Below are positions 1-6,653 of a DNA stretch of 14,976 nt, piece by piece (positions within the stretch are counted from its first letter, which is position 1; each line of letters begins with the position of its first letter). Source of the DNA: Defluviitaleaceae bacterium (GTDB taxonomy: Bacteria > Bacillota > Clostridia > Lachnospirales > WRAA01); NCBI GenBank assembly GCA_009780445.1, contig WRAA01000020.1:1-14976 (forward strand). The letters run 5' to 3'. The position numbers and the translations under genes are program-made. Under the pieces are notes generated by a model. The model was given only the letters and a program-made list of their open reading frames with translations, was not told the origin of the DNA and searched no databases.

Positions 1-262
1 CGGTAAGCAGCTGCATGATGATGGACGATGTGATGTACGGAGCGATACCCAGCATCAAGATGCCCGTTCCGCCGCCGGCTATCATAAAGAACAGGAGTTC
101 CGCGCCCGAGGCTTGTTCGCGCATCATTTGCAACATTTCGAGGTTTATGCCCGGAATGGGTATGAACGCGCCAAGGCGGTACACAAGCAAGACCAGGAGC
201 ATGTAGAGCATCTTCTTGCGTATTTCCTGTATCTTCCAGGCGTTTGCAAAGACTGTGAACAA
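1..262 (-). CDS. secY: Protein translocase subunit SecY, N-terminal part (cut by window edge)
   Basis: SecY is the channel-forming subunit of the SecYEG translocon in the cytoplasmic membrane. About 87 N-terminal residues are present; the rest lies left of the window. The start MFTVFANAWKIQEIRKK is typical of SecY. It is followed by the first membrane helix (about residues 18-37, ending in GAFIPIPG) and by the conserved GIAPYITSSIIMQLL stretch leading into TM2. The TTG at 262 is chosen because AGAGGTGA lies about six bases upstream and because nothing earlier fits the family N-terminus. Only one base separates it from the rplO stop, so translation is probably coupled to L15. Placement after rplO is the standard spc-operon order. 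The identification is secure; only the truncation limits it. Confidence 0.95.
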   Translation of the reverse strand, partial: MFTVFANAWKIQEIRKKMLYMLLVLLVYRLGAFIPIPGINLEMLQMMREQASGAELLFFMIAGGGTGILMLGIAPYITSSIIMQLLT

Positions 263-263
263 A

Positions 264-704
264 TTAAATCACCTCTGCTTTGCCGCCCGCAGCCTCGATC
301 TTTTCGACCGCAGACTTGCTAAAGTGGTGGACTTTAACTGTGAGCTTCTTGTCGATATCGCCGTTGCCCAAGATCTTCACGCCGTCGCGTGGGTTGGACA
401 CCAGCCCCTTTGCCTTGAGAGCGTCGATATCTACAACTTGGCCGTTTTCGAACACGTTAAGCAAACGAAGGTTTATCGCGATGATCTCCTTAGTGTTGCG
501 AACTTTGTGTCCGCGCTTAGGGAGCCTGCGGTAAAGCGGCATTTGTCCGCCTTCAAAGCCCGGCCTTACACCGCCGCCGGAGCGGGCGTTCTGACCCTTG
601 TGGCCCTTGCCGGCTGTTTTGCCGTTGCCGGAGCCGTGTCCGCGTCCGCGTCTGAAGGCATTGCGGGTGGAGCCCTTTGCGGGCTTTAGCGTGCCTAAGT
701 TCAT
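264..704 (-). CDS. rplO: 50S ribosomal protein L15
   Basis: L15 is a late-assembling protein of the large subunit that binds 23S rRNA. The product is 146 aa, the normal length. The N-terminal third is rich in Gly, Arg and Lys (RRGRGHGSGNGKTAGKGHKG), the rRNA-penetrating extension of the family; MPLYRRLPKRG follows, and then a globular C-terminal half ending AGGKAEVI. The ATG at 704 is preceded by AAAGGAGGTG with a six-base spacer; an in-frame ATG nine bases earlier falls inside that site and is rejected. The gene sits between rpmD and secY, the canonical spc order, with a one-base gap to secY. Confidence 0.97.
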   Translation of the reverse strand: MNLGTLKPAKGSTRNAFRRGRGHGSGNGKTAGKGHKGQNARSGGGVRPGFEGGQMPLYRRLPKRGHKVRNTKEIIAINLRLLNVFENGQVVDIDALKAKGLVSNPRDGVKILGNGDIDKKLTVKVHHFSKSAVEKIEAAGGKAEVI

Positions 705-724
705 GGCTTGCACCTCCTTTGTGT

Positions 725-907
725 TTAGTTAGCGTTTTCTACGGCTATCAGGTGCTTTACCTGCTCTATCATGCCGCGCATTGCGGGGTTGTCGTGCTTT
801 ACAACATGCGAGTGCAGCTTGCGCAGGCCCAAGGCTTGGACAGTGCGCACATGCTTGGGTTTCGCGCCTATGGTGGACTTTACCAAGGTGATTTTAAGGT
901 CTGCCAT
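725..907 (-). CDS. rpmD: 50S ribosomal protein L30
   Basis: L30 is a small protein of the large subunit near the 5S rRNA region. The product is 60 aa with the family signature MADLKITLVKSTIG followed by HVRTVQALGLRKLHS and a C-terminal helix (MIEQVKHLIAV). Full-length bacterial L30 proteins are about 58-60 aa, so it is complete. The ATG at 907 has TTAGGAGG upstream at suitable spacing. L30 is absent from some bacterial lineages; its presence here between rpsE and rplO matches the usual Firmicutes arrangement. Confidence 0.97.
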   Translation of the reverse strand: MADLKITLVKSTIGAKPKHVRTVQALGLRKLHSHVVKHDNPAMRGMIEQVKHLIAVENAN

Positions 908-920
908 TTCTTAGTGCCTC

Positions 921-1424
921 CTAACCCAGAACCTGCTCGACGGTCTTGCCGCGCAGTCTGGCGACTTCTTCAGGCGTCCTCAGAGTCTTCAAGCCTTCCA
1001 AGGCCGCGCTGACAACGTTCTTCTTGTTGTTGCTGCCCAGGGACTTTGTGCGGATGTTCTTGATGCCCGCAAGCTCCAGAACGGCGCGCACAGAACTTCC
1101 GGCTATAACGCCGGTACCCTGGCTGGCAGGCATTAGCAGCACGCTCGCGCTGCCGAACTTGCCGGTGATGGGGTGGAAGATGCTTGCGTCTTCTGTGCGT
1201 TCGACATAGATCATGTTCTTCTTAGCATCTTCACGCCCCTTGCGTATAGCTTCGGGGATTTCGGTTGCCTTGCCAAGCCCCACGCCTACGTGGCCTTTTT
1301 CGTCTCCGACAACAACCAGTGCCGCAAAGCGGAATGTGCGCCCGCCTTTAACAACCTTTGTAACGCGGTTTATGGTCACGACTCTGTCGTTAAGCTCGAG
1401 TTGTGATGCGTCGATCTTGCCCAA
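921..1424 (-). CDS. rpsE: 30S ribosomal protein S5
   Basis: S5 is a small-subunit protein involved in decoding fidelity and in the mRNA entry channel. The product is 167 aa. The N-terminal S5 domain shows RVTKVVKGGRTFRFAALVVV then GHVGVGLGKA (about residues 20-54), and the C-terminal domain shows GTGVIAGSSVRAVLELAG and NIRTKSLGSNNKKNVV. The start is TTG at 1424, supported by AAAGGAGG with a six-base spacer (TATAAC) and by agreement with family N-termini; no ATG is available at that point. It follows rplR and precedes rpmD by 13 bases. Confidence 0.97.
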   Translation of the reverse strand: MGKIDASQLELNDRVVTINRVTKVVKGGRTFRFAALVVVGDEKGHVGVGLGKATEIPEAIRKGREDAKKNMIYVERTEDASIFHPITGKFGSASVLLMPASQGTGVIAGSSVRAVLELAGIKNIRTKSLGSNNKKNVVSAALEGLKTLRTPEEVARLRGKTVEQVLG

Positions 1425-1454
1425 GTTATACCTCCTTTTGCTAAAATTGCGCTC

Positions 1455-1823
1455 TTAGAACGAAAGCCCTGCTTCTCTTGCGGCGTCGGCCAGAGCCTTT
1501 ACCTTGCCGTGGTAGAGGTATCCGCCGCGGTCGAATATTACGTTGTTTATGCCCTTGGCAAGAGCCTTCTTTGCAAGAACTTCGCCAACAAGCTTTGCGG
1601 CCTCTACGTTGGCTGTGTTTTCAAGCTTCGCCTTTACTTCTTTTTCTACGGTAGACGCGGCGCAGAGGGTGTGCTGAGCGTCGTCGTCAATTACTTGCGC
1701 GTAGATGTGGTCGTTGCTGCGAAACACCGCAAGCCTTGGCCGTTGTGCTGTGCCGGCAATTTTATTGCGAAGGCGTTGGTGGCGTTTTTTCCGCCCTGCA
1801 TCGCGTGACGGCTTCTTGATCAT
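1455..1823 (-). CDS. rplR: 50S ribosomal protein L18
   Basis: L18 binds 5S rRNA and helps join it to the large subunit. The product is 122 aa, the usual length. The basic N-terminus (MIKKPSRDAGRKKRHQRLRNK) is followed by RPRLAVFRSNDHIYAQVIDD and ends in the conserved FDRGGYLYHGKVKALADAAREAGLSF block, split here as FDRGGYLYHGKVKALA and DAAREAGLSF. The ATG at 1823 has AAGGAG nine bases upstream. The order rplF-rplR-rpsE is standard for the spc operon. Confidence 0.97.
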   Translation of the reverse strand: MIKKPSRDAGRKKRHQRLRNKIAGTAQRPRLAVFRSNDHIYAQVIDDDAQHTLCAASTVEKEVKAKLENTANVEAAKLVGEVLAKKALAKGINNVIFDRGGYLYHGKVKALADAAREAGLSF

Positions 1824-1846
1824 TTGGTTTCACTCCTTAGGCAACG

Positions 1847-2389
1847 CTATTTCTTGCCGGTCTTGCCGACCTTGCGGCGCACTTTTTCGTTGCTGTATCT
1901 GACTCCCTTGCCCTTGTAAGGCTCCGGCCGTCTCTTTTCGCGGATCTCGGCGGCATATTGGCCCACCTTCTCCTTGTCTATCCCGCTTACGACAATTTTG
2001 TTCTGGCCTTCCAACGTGCTTGTGATGCCGTCGGGGTCGGTCATTTCTATCGGGTGGGAATAGCCCAGCGTAAGAGCCAGCTTGCTGCCGTTCTTGGCGG
2101 CACGATAGCCCACGCCGATTATCTCCAGCGTCTTGCTGTAGCCCTGTGTTACGCCCACGACCATGTTGTTGATGAGGGTACGTGTGAGGCCGTGAAGGGC
2201 CTTGTGGCGTTTGAGATCGCTCGGGCGGGTGACGGTTACGATACCGCCTTCTACTGCGATGTTCATGTCTGCCGCCAGCTTGCGGCTGAGGGTGCCCTTT
2301 GGCCCCTTTACCGTAACCAGGTTGCCGGCTTCCAGCAACAAGTCCACCCCTGCGGGGATTTCCACCGGCATTTTTCCTATGCGTGACAT
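1847..2389 (-). CDS. rplF: 50S ribosomal protein L6
   Basis: L6 is a two-domain protein near the factor-binding site of the large subunit. The product is 180 aa. It starts MSRIGKMPVEIPAGVDL, has the internal VKGPKGTLSR motif of domain 1 and ends with the conserved RRPEPYKGKGVRY followed by a lysine-rich tail. The ATG at 2389 follows CGGAGGTG with a six-base spacer; an in-frame ATG nine bases earlier is inside that site and is less likely. The 61-base gap to rpsH upstream is longer than most junctions here and holds a second copy of the rpsH 3' end (see the tandem repeat at 2428-2471). Confidence 0.97.
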   Translation of the reverse strand: MSRIGKMPVEIPAGVDLLLEAGNLVTVKGPKGTLSRKLAADMNIAVEGGIVTVTRPSDLKRHKALHGLTRTLINNMVVGVTQGYSKTLEIIGVGYRAAKNGSKLALTLGYSHPIEMTDPDGITSTLEGQNKIVVSGIDKEKVGQYAAEIREKRRPEPYKGKGVRYSNEKVRRKVGKTGKK

Positions 2390-2427
2390 GGTCTGCACCT
2401 CCGTTTCACTTTCGCTTGTTGTTGCGG

Positions 2428-2471
2428 CTTACCACACAAAGGTGATAACCTTACCACACAAAGGCAATAAC
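2428..2471. repeat. Tandem 22-base duplication of the 3' end of rpsH
   Basis: Two adjacent 22-base copies, 2428-2449 and 2450-2471, match at 20 of 22 positions. On the minus strand each copy encodes the end of S8, with the stop codon (V-I-A-F-V-W-stop in the functional copy, V-I-T-F-V-W-stop in the downstream copy). The functional S8 stop is in the copy at 2450-2471; the other copy lies in the untranslated gap before rplF. Because 22 is not a multiple of three, the second copy is out of the S8 frame. Confidence 0.85.
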
Positions 2472-2852
2472 TTCGCCGCCAAGACCCATCTTGCGTGCGT
2501 CCTTGTCGGTGATGATGCCCTTGTTGGTGGACACTATCGCAATACCCATGCCGCCCAGAACCTTGGGCATGTCTTCGTGGCTGGAGTATACGCGCAGGCC
2601 GGGCTTTGAAATACGCCTTATGCCGCCGATAACCTTTTCGTTCTTGGTCTTGCCGTATTTAAGGGTTATGCGCATGGTGCGCTTAACTCCGTCTTCCAGA
2701 ACTTCGTAGCTGCGCACATAACCTTCCTTCTTGAGGATATCGGCAATGGCAACTTTTACGCGCGAGCTGGGCACATCTACAGTGGTGTGCCTGGCAGTGT
2801 TGGCGTTTCTTATTCTTGTAAGCATATCCGCAATGGGGTCGCTCATCGACAT
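2451..2852 (-). CDS. rpsH: 30S ribosomal protein S8
   Basis: S8 binds helix 21 of 16S rRNA; in E. coli it is also the autorepressor of the spc operon. The product is 133 aa, the usual length. It shows DPIADMLTRIRNAN at the N-terminus, the RISKPGLRVYS strand and the conserved C-terminal IVSTNKGIITDKDARKMG block, ending GGEVIAFVW. The first ATG (2852) lies ten bases after CGGAGG; a second in-frame ATG two codons later would be too far from it. The 3' end has been duplicated in tandem just downstream, leaving the protein intact. Confidence 0.97.
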   Translation of the reverse strand: MSMSDPIADMLTRIRNANTARHTTVDVPSSRVKVAIADILKKEGYVRSYEVLEDGVKRTMRITLKYGKTKNEKVIGGIRRISKPGLRVYSSHEDMPKVLGGMGIAIVSTNKGIITDKDARKMGLGGEVIAFVW

Positions 2853-2878
2853 AACACTAAAACCTCCGATCTAGCCGC

Positions 2879-3064
2879 CTACCAGCTGGCTTTGCGCACA
2901 CCCGGTATCTGGCCTTTGTATGCAAGTTCGCGGAAGCATATGCGGCAAACGCCGAACTTGCGCAAATTAGCATGAGGGCGACCGCATATGTTGCAGCGTG
3001 TGTATGCGCGTGTGGAAAACTTGGGCTTGCGTTGTTGCTTGATGATCATTGACTTCTTTGCCAT
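2879..3064 (-). CDS. rpsZ: 30S ribosomal protein S14, zinc-binding form
   Basis: S14 is a small protein of the head of the small subunit. At 61 aa this is the short zinc-type paralogue, not the roughly 90-100 aa zinc-free form. Two CxxC pairs are visible (Cys24, Cys27, Cys40, Cys43, in CNICGRPH and CRICF), which bind one Zn(II) ion in this family. The ATG at 3064 follows AAGGAGG closely; the frame is open farther upstream but that part overlaps rplE in another frame and is not S14-like. The zinc form points to Gram-positive ancestry. In Bacillus a zinc-free replacement is used under zinc starvation; none is seen in this window. Confidence 0.97.
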   Translation of the reverse strand: MAKKSMIIKQQRKPKFSTRAYTRCNICGRPHANLRKFGVCRICFRELAYKGQIPGVRKASW

Positions 3065-3074
3065 GCTTTCCTCC

Positions 3075-3620
3075 TTATGACTTCTTGAAAGGCATACCGT
3101 AGAGGGAGAGCAGCTCGCGCGCCTCTTCATCGGTATTGGCGGTTGTTACGAACACAATGTCCATGCCGCGTATTTTATCTATCTTGTCGTAGGATATTTC
3201 GGGGAACATCAGCTGTTCCTTGATGCCAAGGGTGTAGTTGCCGCGCCCGTCGAAGGCTTCCGCGCTTACTCCGCGGAAGTCGCGCACGCGGGGCAGAGCC
3301 ACGTTTATCAGCCTGTCTACAAAGGAGAGCATACGATCCCCGCGCAGGGTGACCTTGCAGCCTATGGGCATACCCGCGCGCAGCTTAAACGCGGCGATGC
3401 TCTTCTTGGCCTTTGTGACCACGGGCCTCTGCCCGGTGATGATAGAGATGTCGTTAACGGCGGACTCCATAGCCTTTGGGTTTTCCTTGGCTTCGCCCAG
3501 GCCCACGTTCACCACTACCTTTTCGATCTTGGGCACTGCCAGCTTGTTCTTGTATGGGAACTTTTTCATCATAGCGTCTATGACATCGGTGTCGTAGAAC
3601 GCTTTAAGCCTATTTGGCAC
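3075..3620 (-). CDS. rplE: 50S ribosomal protein L5
   Basis: L5 binds 5S rRNA and contacts the small-subunit head. The product is 181 aa. It begins PNRLKAFYDTDV, then shows VPKIEKVVVNVGLGEAKENP, TGQRPVVTKAKKSIAAFKLR, PIGCKVTLRG and the C-terminal RGMDIVFVTTANTDEEARELL, all family hallmarks. I choose the GTG at 3620, which has GGAGG eight bases upstream. An earlier in-frame GTG at 3629 is embedded in that ribosome-binding site, so its own spacing would be impossible. It is 16 bases downstream of the rplX stop. Confidence 0.96.
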   Translation of the reverse strand: MPNRLKAFYDTDVIDAMMKKFPYKNKLAVPKIEKVVVNVGLGEAKENPKAMESAVNDISIITGQRPVVTKAKKSIAAFKLRAGMPIGCKVTLRGDRMLSFVDRLINVALPRVRDFRGVSAEAFDGRGNYTLGIKEQLMFPEISYDKIDKIRGMDIVFVTTANTDEEARELLSLYGMPFKKS

Positions 3621-3636
3621 CTTGTTCACCTCCCGC

Positions 3637-4008
3637 TTAGTCTATGATCGCGCCGCTCGGACGTGCCACGCGCTTCTTCACAAACACCGTTTTGCCGTGC
3701 TTGTTGGTCTTGCCGCTGTCCTCCAGCTTGTAGCCCAGGCGGACGGGTTTGCCGTCATGCAGGAACATAACATTGCTGACATCCACGCTGCCTTCTTGGC
3801 GGATGATTCCGCCCTGCGGGTTTTTGCGGCTCTTACCGGACTTTACGTGGCGGGAGATGTAGTTGATACCTTCGACTATTACGCGTCCCTTAGTGCGGTT
3901 GATAAGCAGGATCTTGCCGCTCTTGCCCTTGTCCGTGCCGGCGATGATCTTTACGCTGTCGCCTTTGCGAAGCTTGGTCTTTATCTTGGTTGGTTTTTGT
4001 TGGGCCAT
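3637..4008 (-). CDS. rplX: 50S ribosomal protein L24
   Basis: L24 is an assembly-initiating protein of the large subunit. The product is 123 aa. The N-terminal KOW element reads KLRKGDSVKIIAGTDKGKSGKI (about residues 12-33). It is followed by VIVEGINYISRHVK and a C-terminal domain with GKPVRLGYKLEDSGK. The C-terminal tail (VFVKKRVARPSGAIID) makes it somewhat longer than the roughly 105 aa common in Firmicutes. The ATG at 4008 follows AGGAGGTG with close spacing. It lies between rplN and rplE as usual. Confidence 0.96.
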   Translation of the reverse strand: MAQQKPTKIKTKLRKGDSVKIIAGTDKGKSGKILLINRTKGRVIVEGINYISRHVKSGKSRKNPQGGIIRQEGSVDVSNVMFLHDGKPVRLGYKLEDSGKTNKHGKTVFVKKRVARPSGAIID

Positions 4009-4023
4009 TTCGACACCTCCTCC

Positions 4024-4392
4024 TTATAGCACTTCGGGCGCAAGGGAAAGTATTTTGGTATAGGCCTTTTCGCGCAGCTCGCGGGCTACGGGGCCGAAGA
4101 TACGTGTTCCCCTTGGATTCTTGTCTTCCTTTATGATAACGGCCGCGTTGTCGTCGAAGCGCACGGTGCTGCCGTCGTCGCGTTTTACCATCTTCTTGGT
4201 GCGTACTATCACGGCCTTCACGACTTCGCCCTTTTTAACAACGCCGCCGGGTGTTGCGTCTTTTACGCTTGCGACTATCACGTCGCCTACACCGCCGTAT
4301 CTGCGCAGGCTTCCGCCCATAACGCGGATGCACAGAAGTTCCTTAGCACCCGAATTATCCGCGGCAACCAGCCTGGTTTCCTGTTGGATCAT
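4024..4392 (-). CDS. rplN: 50S ribosomal protein L14
   Basis: L14 sits at the subunit interface and forms intersubunit bridges. The product is 122 aa, exactly the family length. The N-terminus MIQQETRLVAADNSGAKELL is the conserved signature; GVVKKGEVVKAVIVRTKK and FDDNAAVIIKEDKNPRGTR follow and the protein ends LSLAPEVL. The ATG at 4392 has AAGGAGG upstream. The 48-base gap to rpsQ shows no further gene. Confidence 0.97.
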   Translation of the reverse strand: MIQQETRLVAADNSGAKELLCIRVMGGSLRRYGGVGDVIVASVKDATPGGVVKKGEVVKAVIVRTKKMVKRDDGSTVRFDDNAAVIIKEDKNPRGTRIFGPVARELREKAYTKILSLAPEVL

Positions 4393-4440
4393 TGTACTGC
4401 CTCCTTGATTACGTAAGGCTTGCAGGCATGATGTATAATG

Positions 4441-4695
4441 CTACTTCGCCTTTTCCAGTATGGAAACAAGCCTCCACCGCTTGTCCTTGGAAAGCGGGCG
4501 TGTCTCCATTACCATCACGCGGTCGCCTTCTCTGCACTCGTTGTTTTCGTCGTGAGCCTTTAGCTTGTAAGTGCGCTTGATGATCTTGCCGTACAGCGGG
4601 TGGCGGATCTTGTTGTCAACTGCCACTACGATGGTTTTGTCCATCTTGTCGCTGACGACCCTGCCTGATCGTGTCTTGCGAAGGTTACGTTCCAA
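4441..4695 (-). CDS. rpsQ: 30S ribosomal protein S17
   Basis: S17 is a primary 16S rRNA-binding protein of the small subunit with an OB fold. The product is 84 aa. It shows RKTRSGRVVSDKMDKTIVVAVD and the HPLYGKIIKRTYKLKAHDE block, both family signatures, then EGDRVMVMETRPLSKDKRW. The start is TTG at 4695, preceded by AAAGGAGC with a six-base spacer; no ATG exists near the expected N-terminus. It follows rpmC by 15 bases. Confidence 0.96.
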   Translation of the reverse strand: MERNLRKTRSGRVVSDKMDKTIVVAVDNKIRHPLYGKIIKRTYKLKAHDENNECREGDRVMVMETRPLSKDKRWRLVSILEKAK

Positions 4696-4710
4696 GAGCT
4701 TGCTCCTTTC

Positions 4711-4920
4711 CTATGAAATGCCCTTTTCTTTCTGAGTGATAACAGTTTTGATGCGGGCTATATTGCGGCGGACGTCCGAAATGCGGGATGTATTGTCCAG
4801 CTGGTTTGTGGCGTTTTGAAAGCGCAGGTTAAACAGCTCGCGCTTTGCGCTTACCAGATCCTTGTTCAGTTCGTCCACCGACTTGTTCTTGAGTTCTGCG
4901 GTATACTTCTTAGTTTTCAC
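4711..4920 (-). CDS. rpmC: 50S ribosomal protein L29
   Basis: L29 is a small two-helix protein near the peptide exit tunnel; in bacteria it forms part of the docking site for trigger factor and SRP. The product is 69 aa. It shows KYTAELKNKSVDELNKDL, then the diagnostic ELFNLRFQNATNQLDNTSRI and RRNIARIKTVI. I choose the GTG at 4920, which follows AGGTGA by five bases; an upstream in-frame GTG at 4929 is part of that site. The start overlaps the rplP stop by 11 bases, so its ribosome-binding site lies inside the L16 coding sequence and translation is probably coupled. Confidence 0.95.
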   Translation of the reverse strand: MKTKKYTAELKNKSVDELNKDLVSAKRELFNLRFQNATNQLDNTSRISDVRRNIARIKTVITQKEKGIS

Positions 4921-5404
4921 CGGATTCACCTACCATTTCCGGCTGCGATCCTGCCTTGATGCCTGCTTCCTGTGCGTCTACGATCACGTCAAGCTCCTGC
5001 TTGGAGATGATCTTGCACTTTATGGGAAGCTTCATGGCGGCAAGGCGAAGGGCTTCGCGCGCCATTTCTTCGTCGGCAACGCCGCCAAGTTCGAACATTA
5101 CGCGGCCGGGCTTTACAACGGCCACCCAATATTCGGGGGAGCCTTTTCCGCTGCCCATGCGTGTTTCAGCGGGTTTTTCAGTTACGGGCTTGTCGGGGAA
5201 TATCTTGATCCAGACCTTGCCGCCGCGCTTGATATGCCTTGTTAGGGCTACGCGGGCCGCTTCTATCTGGTTGCTTGTTATCCATGTGGGTTCAAGAGCC
5301 ACAATGCCGTAATCTCCGTAGGTCACACGGTTGCCGCGAAGGGCGCGGCCTTTCATGCGTCCGCGGAACTGCTTGCGGCGTTTTACTCTCTTTGGCATCA
5401 GCAT
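4910..5404 (-). CDS. rplP: 50S ribosomal protein L16
   Basis: L16 helps position the A-site tRNA acceptor arm near the peptidyl-transferase centre. The product is 164 aa. The start MLMPKRVKRRKQFRGRMKG is typical; FPDKPVTEKPAETRMGSGKG and the WVAVVKPGRVMFEL strand are conserved core elements. Most L16 proteins are 137-147 aa; this one has about 20 extra C-terminal residues (EAGIKAGSQPEMVGESGEN), and the end of that tail overlaps the L29 start. The ATG at 5404 overlaps the rpsC stop by one base (TAATG), with AAGGAGG inside the rpsC 3' end. Confidence 0.97.
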   Translation of the reverse strand: MLMPKRVKRRKQFRGRMKGRALRGNRVTYGDYGIVALEPTWITSNQIEAARVALTRHIKRGGKVWIKIFPDKPVTEKPAETRMGSGKGSPEYWVAVVKPGRVMFELGGVADEEMAREALRLAAMKLPIKCKIISKQELDVIVDAQEAGIKAGSQPEMVGESGEN

Positions 5405-6225
5405 TAGACGCGGCCTCCTTCCCTACCTCTGTTGTCGCCCGAAGGTCCGGATGGTCTGCCGCCCGGTCTGCCGCCATGCCCGCCGCCCGGTCCGCCGCGT
5501 CTGTCGCCGCGGTTTCTGTCGTTACGGTCTCCGCGCGGGGGTCTGTCTCCGCGTGGTCTGTCGGGGCGTTCTGTGCGTTCGGGGCGTGCGCGTTCCTTGC
5601 CCGGCAGTACTTCGCCCTTGTAGATCCACACCTTCACGCCGATCTTGCCGTAGGTTGTGTTGGCCTCTGCGAAGCCGTAGTCGATATCGGCGCGCAGTGT
5701 CTGCAGGGGGATGGTGCCTTCGTGGTAATGTTCCGTGCGTGCGATTTCAGCTCCGCCAAGCCTGCCGGACGCGCTTGTTTTCACGCCCTTCGCGCCCATC
5801 TTCATGGTGCGGCTGATGGCCTGCTTCATTGCGCGTCTGAATGTCACGCGGTTTTCAAGATCCTTGGCGATTGTTTCGGCCACCAGCTGGGAATCCAGCT
5901 CCGGACGCTTGACTTCTTCGATGTTTACGAGAACCTTCTGCTCGCTAAGCTTCTGTATGTCCGCGCTTAGCTGGGCGATAGCCTGACCCTTCTGGCCGAT
6001 GATAATGCCCGGTTTGCCGGCGAAGATGGTTATTCTCACGCGCTCGTTAGTGCGGGATATTGTGATGCGCGATATGCCCGCCGCGTAAAGCCGCTTCTTG
6101 ATATATTTTCTTAGCTTGTCGTCTTCGGCCAGGAACTTAGCGAAGTCTTTTTCGGCATACCATACGGAATCCCATTCCTTGACTATGCCCAGCCTCAGCC
6201 CGTGCGGGCTAACTTTTTGACCCAT
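5404..6225 (-). CDS. rpsC: 30S ribosomal protein S3 with an Arg/Gly-rich C-terminal extension
   Basis: S3 lines the mRNA entry tunnel and has mRNA helicase activity with S4 and S5. The product is 273 aa. The N-terminus MGQKVSPHGLRLG is diagnostic. The type-II KH domain shows GKPGIIIGQKG near residues 70-80. The C-terminal domain runs through RTEHYHEGTIPLQTLRADID and YGKIGVKVWIYKGEVLPG (to about residue 209). About 60 more residues follow, nearly all Arg, Gly, Asp and Pro (for example RGDRPPRGDRNDRNRGDRRG), probably disordered; Firmicutes S3 is usually 215-225 aa. It starts at ATG 6225 with AAGGAGG upstream. Confidence 0.97.
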   Translation of the reverse strand: MGQKVSPHGLRLGIVKEWDSVWYAEKDFAKFLAEDDKLRKYIKKRLYAAGISRITISRTNERVRITIFAGKPGIIIGQKGQAIAQLSADIQKLSEQKVLVNIEEVKRPELDSQLVAETIAKDLENRVTFRRAMKQAISRTMKMGAKGVKTSASGRLGGAEIARTEHYHEGTIPLQTLRADIDYGFAEANTTYGKIGVKVWIYKGEVLPGKERARPERTERPDRPRGDRPPRGDRNDRNRGDRRGGPGGGHGGRPGGRPSGPSGDNRGREGGRV

Positions 6226-6240
6226 TGCTTCCTCCTTCTA

Positions 6241-6642
6241 TTACTTTGCCTTGACGCGTTCGTCCAGTACTATGGTGATGTGGCTGGTGCGCTTGCTTAT
6301 ACGGTCGGCGCGGCCTCTTGCGCGTGGTCTTACACGGCGCATTGTGGGGCCTTGATCCGCAAAGACTTCCTTTACAACAAGGTCTGCAGCTTCGCGCCCC
6401 TGGTTGTTCTCGGCGTTGGCGATTGCCGATTTAAGCACCTTCAGGATAAGATCGCTCGCGAATCTCGGCGAATACATAAGGATCGACAGCGCGCTGCCTA
6501 CGTCCTTGCCCTTTATCTGTTCCAGCACTATGCGGGCCTTTGTGTCCGACACGCGTGCGAACTTGTGGATAGCGTGCGGGCGCATTTCGCGGTTGTTCTC
6601 GTTGCGTTCCTTCTTTATCTGGCTTCTGTGTCCGCTGGCCAT
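6241..6642 (-). CDS. rplV: 50S ribosomal protein L22
   Basis: L22 lines the peptide exit tunnel; its beta-hairpin forms part of the constriction. The product is 133 aa. The core starts near residue 21 (HAIHKFARVSDTKARIVLEQ), continues with LKVLKSAIANAENNQG, and the hairpin plus the C-terminal strand read RRVRPRARGRADRISKRTSH. The first 20 residues (MASGHRSQIKKERNENNREM) are a polar, basic extension beyond the usual 110-115 aa family length. An internal ATG at residue 20 would remove it, but the ATG at 6642 has AGGTGA upstream with a six-base spacer. That site overlaps the stop of the small ORF upstream. Confidence 0.95.
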   Translation of the reverse strand: MASGHRSQIKKERNENNREMRPHAIHKFARVSDTKARIVLEQIKGKDVGSALSILMYSPRFASDLILKVLKSAIANAENNQGREAADLVVKEVFADQGPTMRRVRPRARGRADRISKRTSHITIVLDERVKAK

Positions 6643-6653
6643 GGTGAATCACC

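Noticed and set aside
3065..3130. In-frame extension of rpsZ upstream (22 more codons)
   Set aside because: It overlaps the end of rplE and is unlike S14; the ATG at 3064 has an excellent ribosome-binding site and the family N-terminus.
5239..5970. Long plus-strand ORF (243 codons) opposite rpsC and rplP
   Set aside because: It is fully antisense to clearly recognisable rpsC and rplP, its product has low-complexity Ala/Arg/Cys text with no family resemblance, and no good ribosome-binding site was seen.
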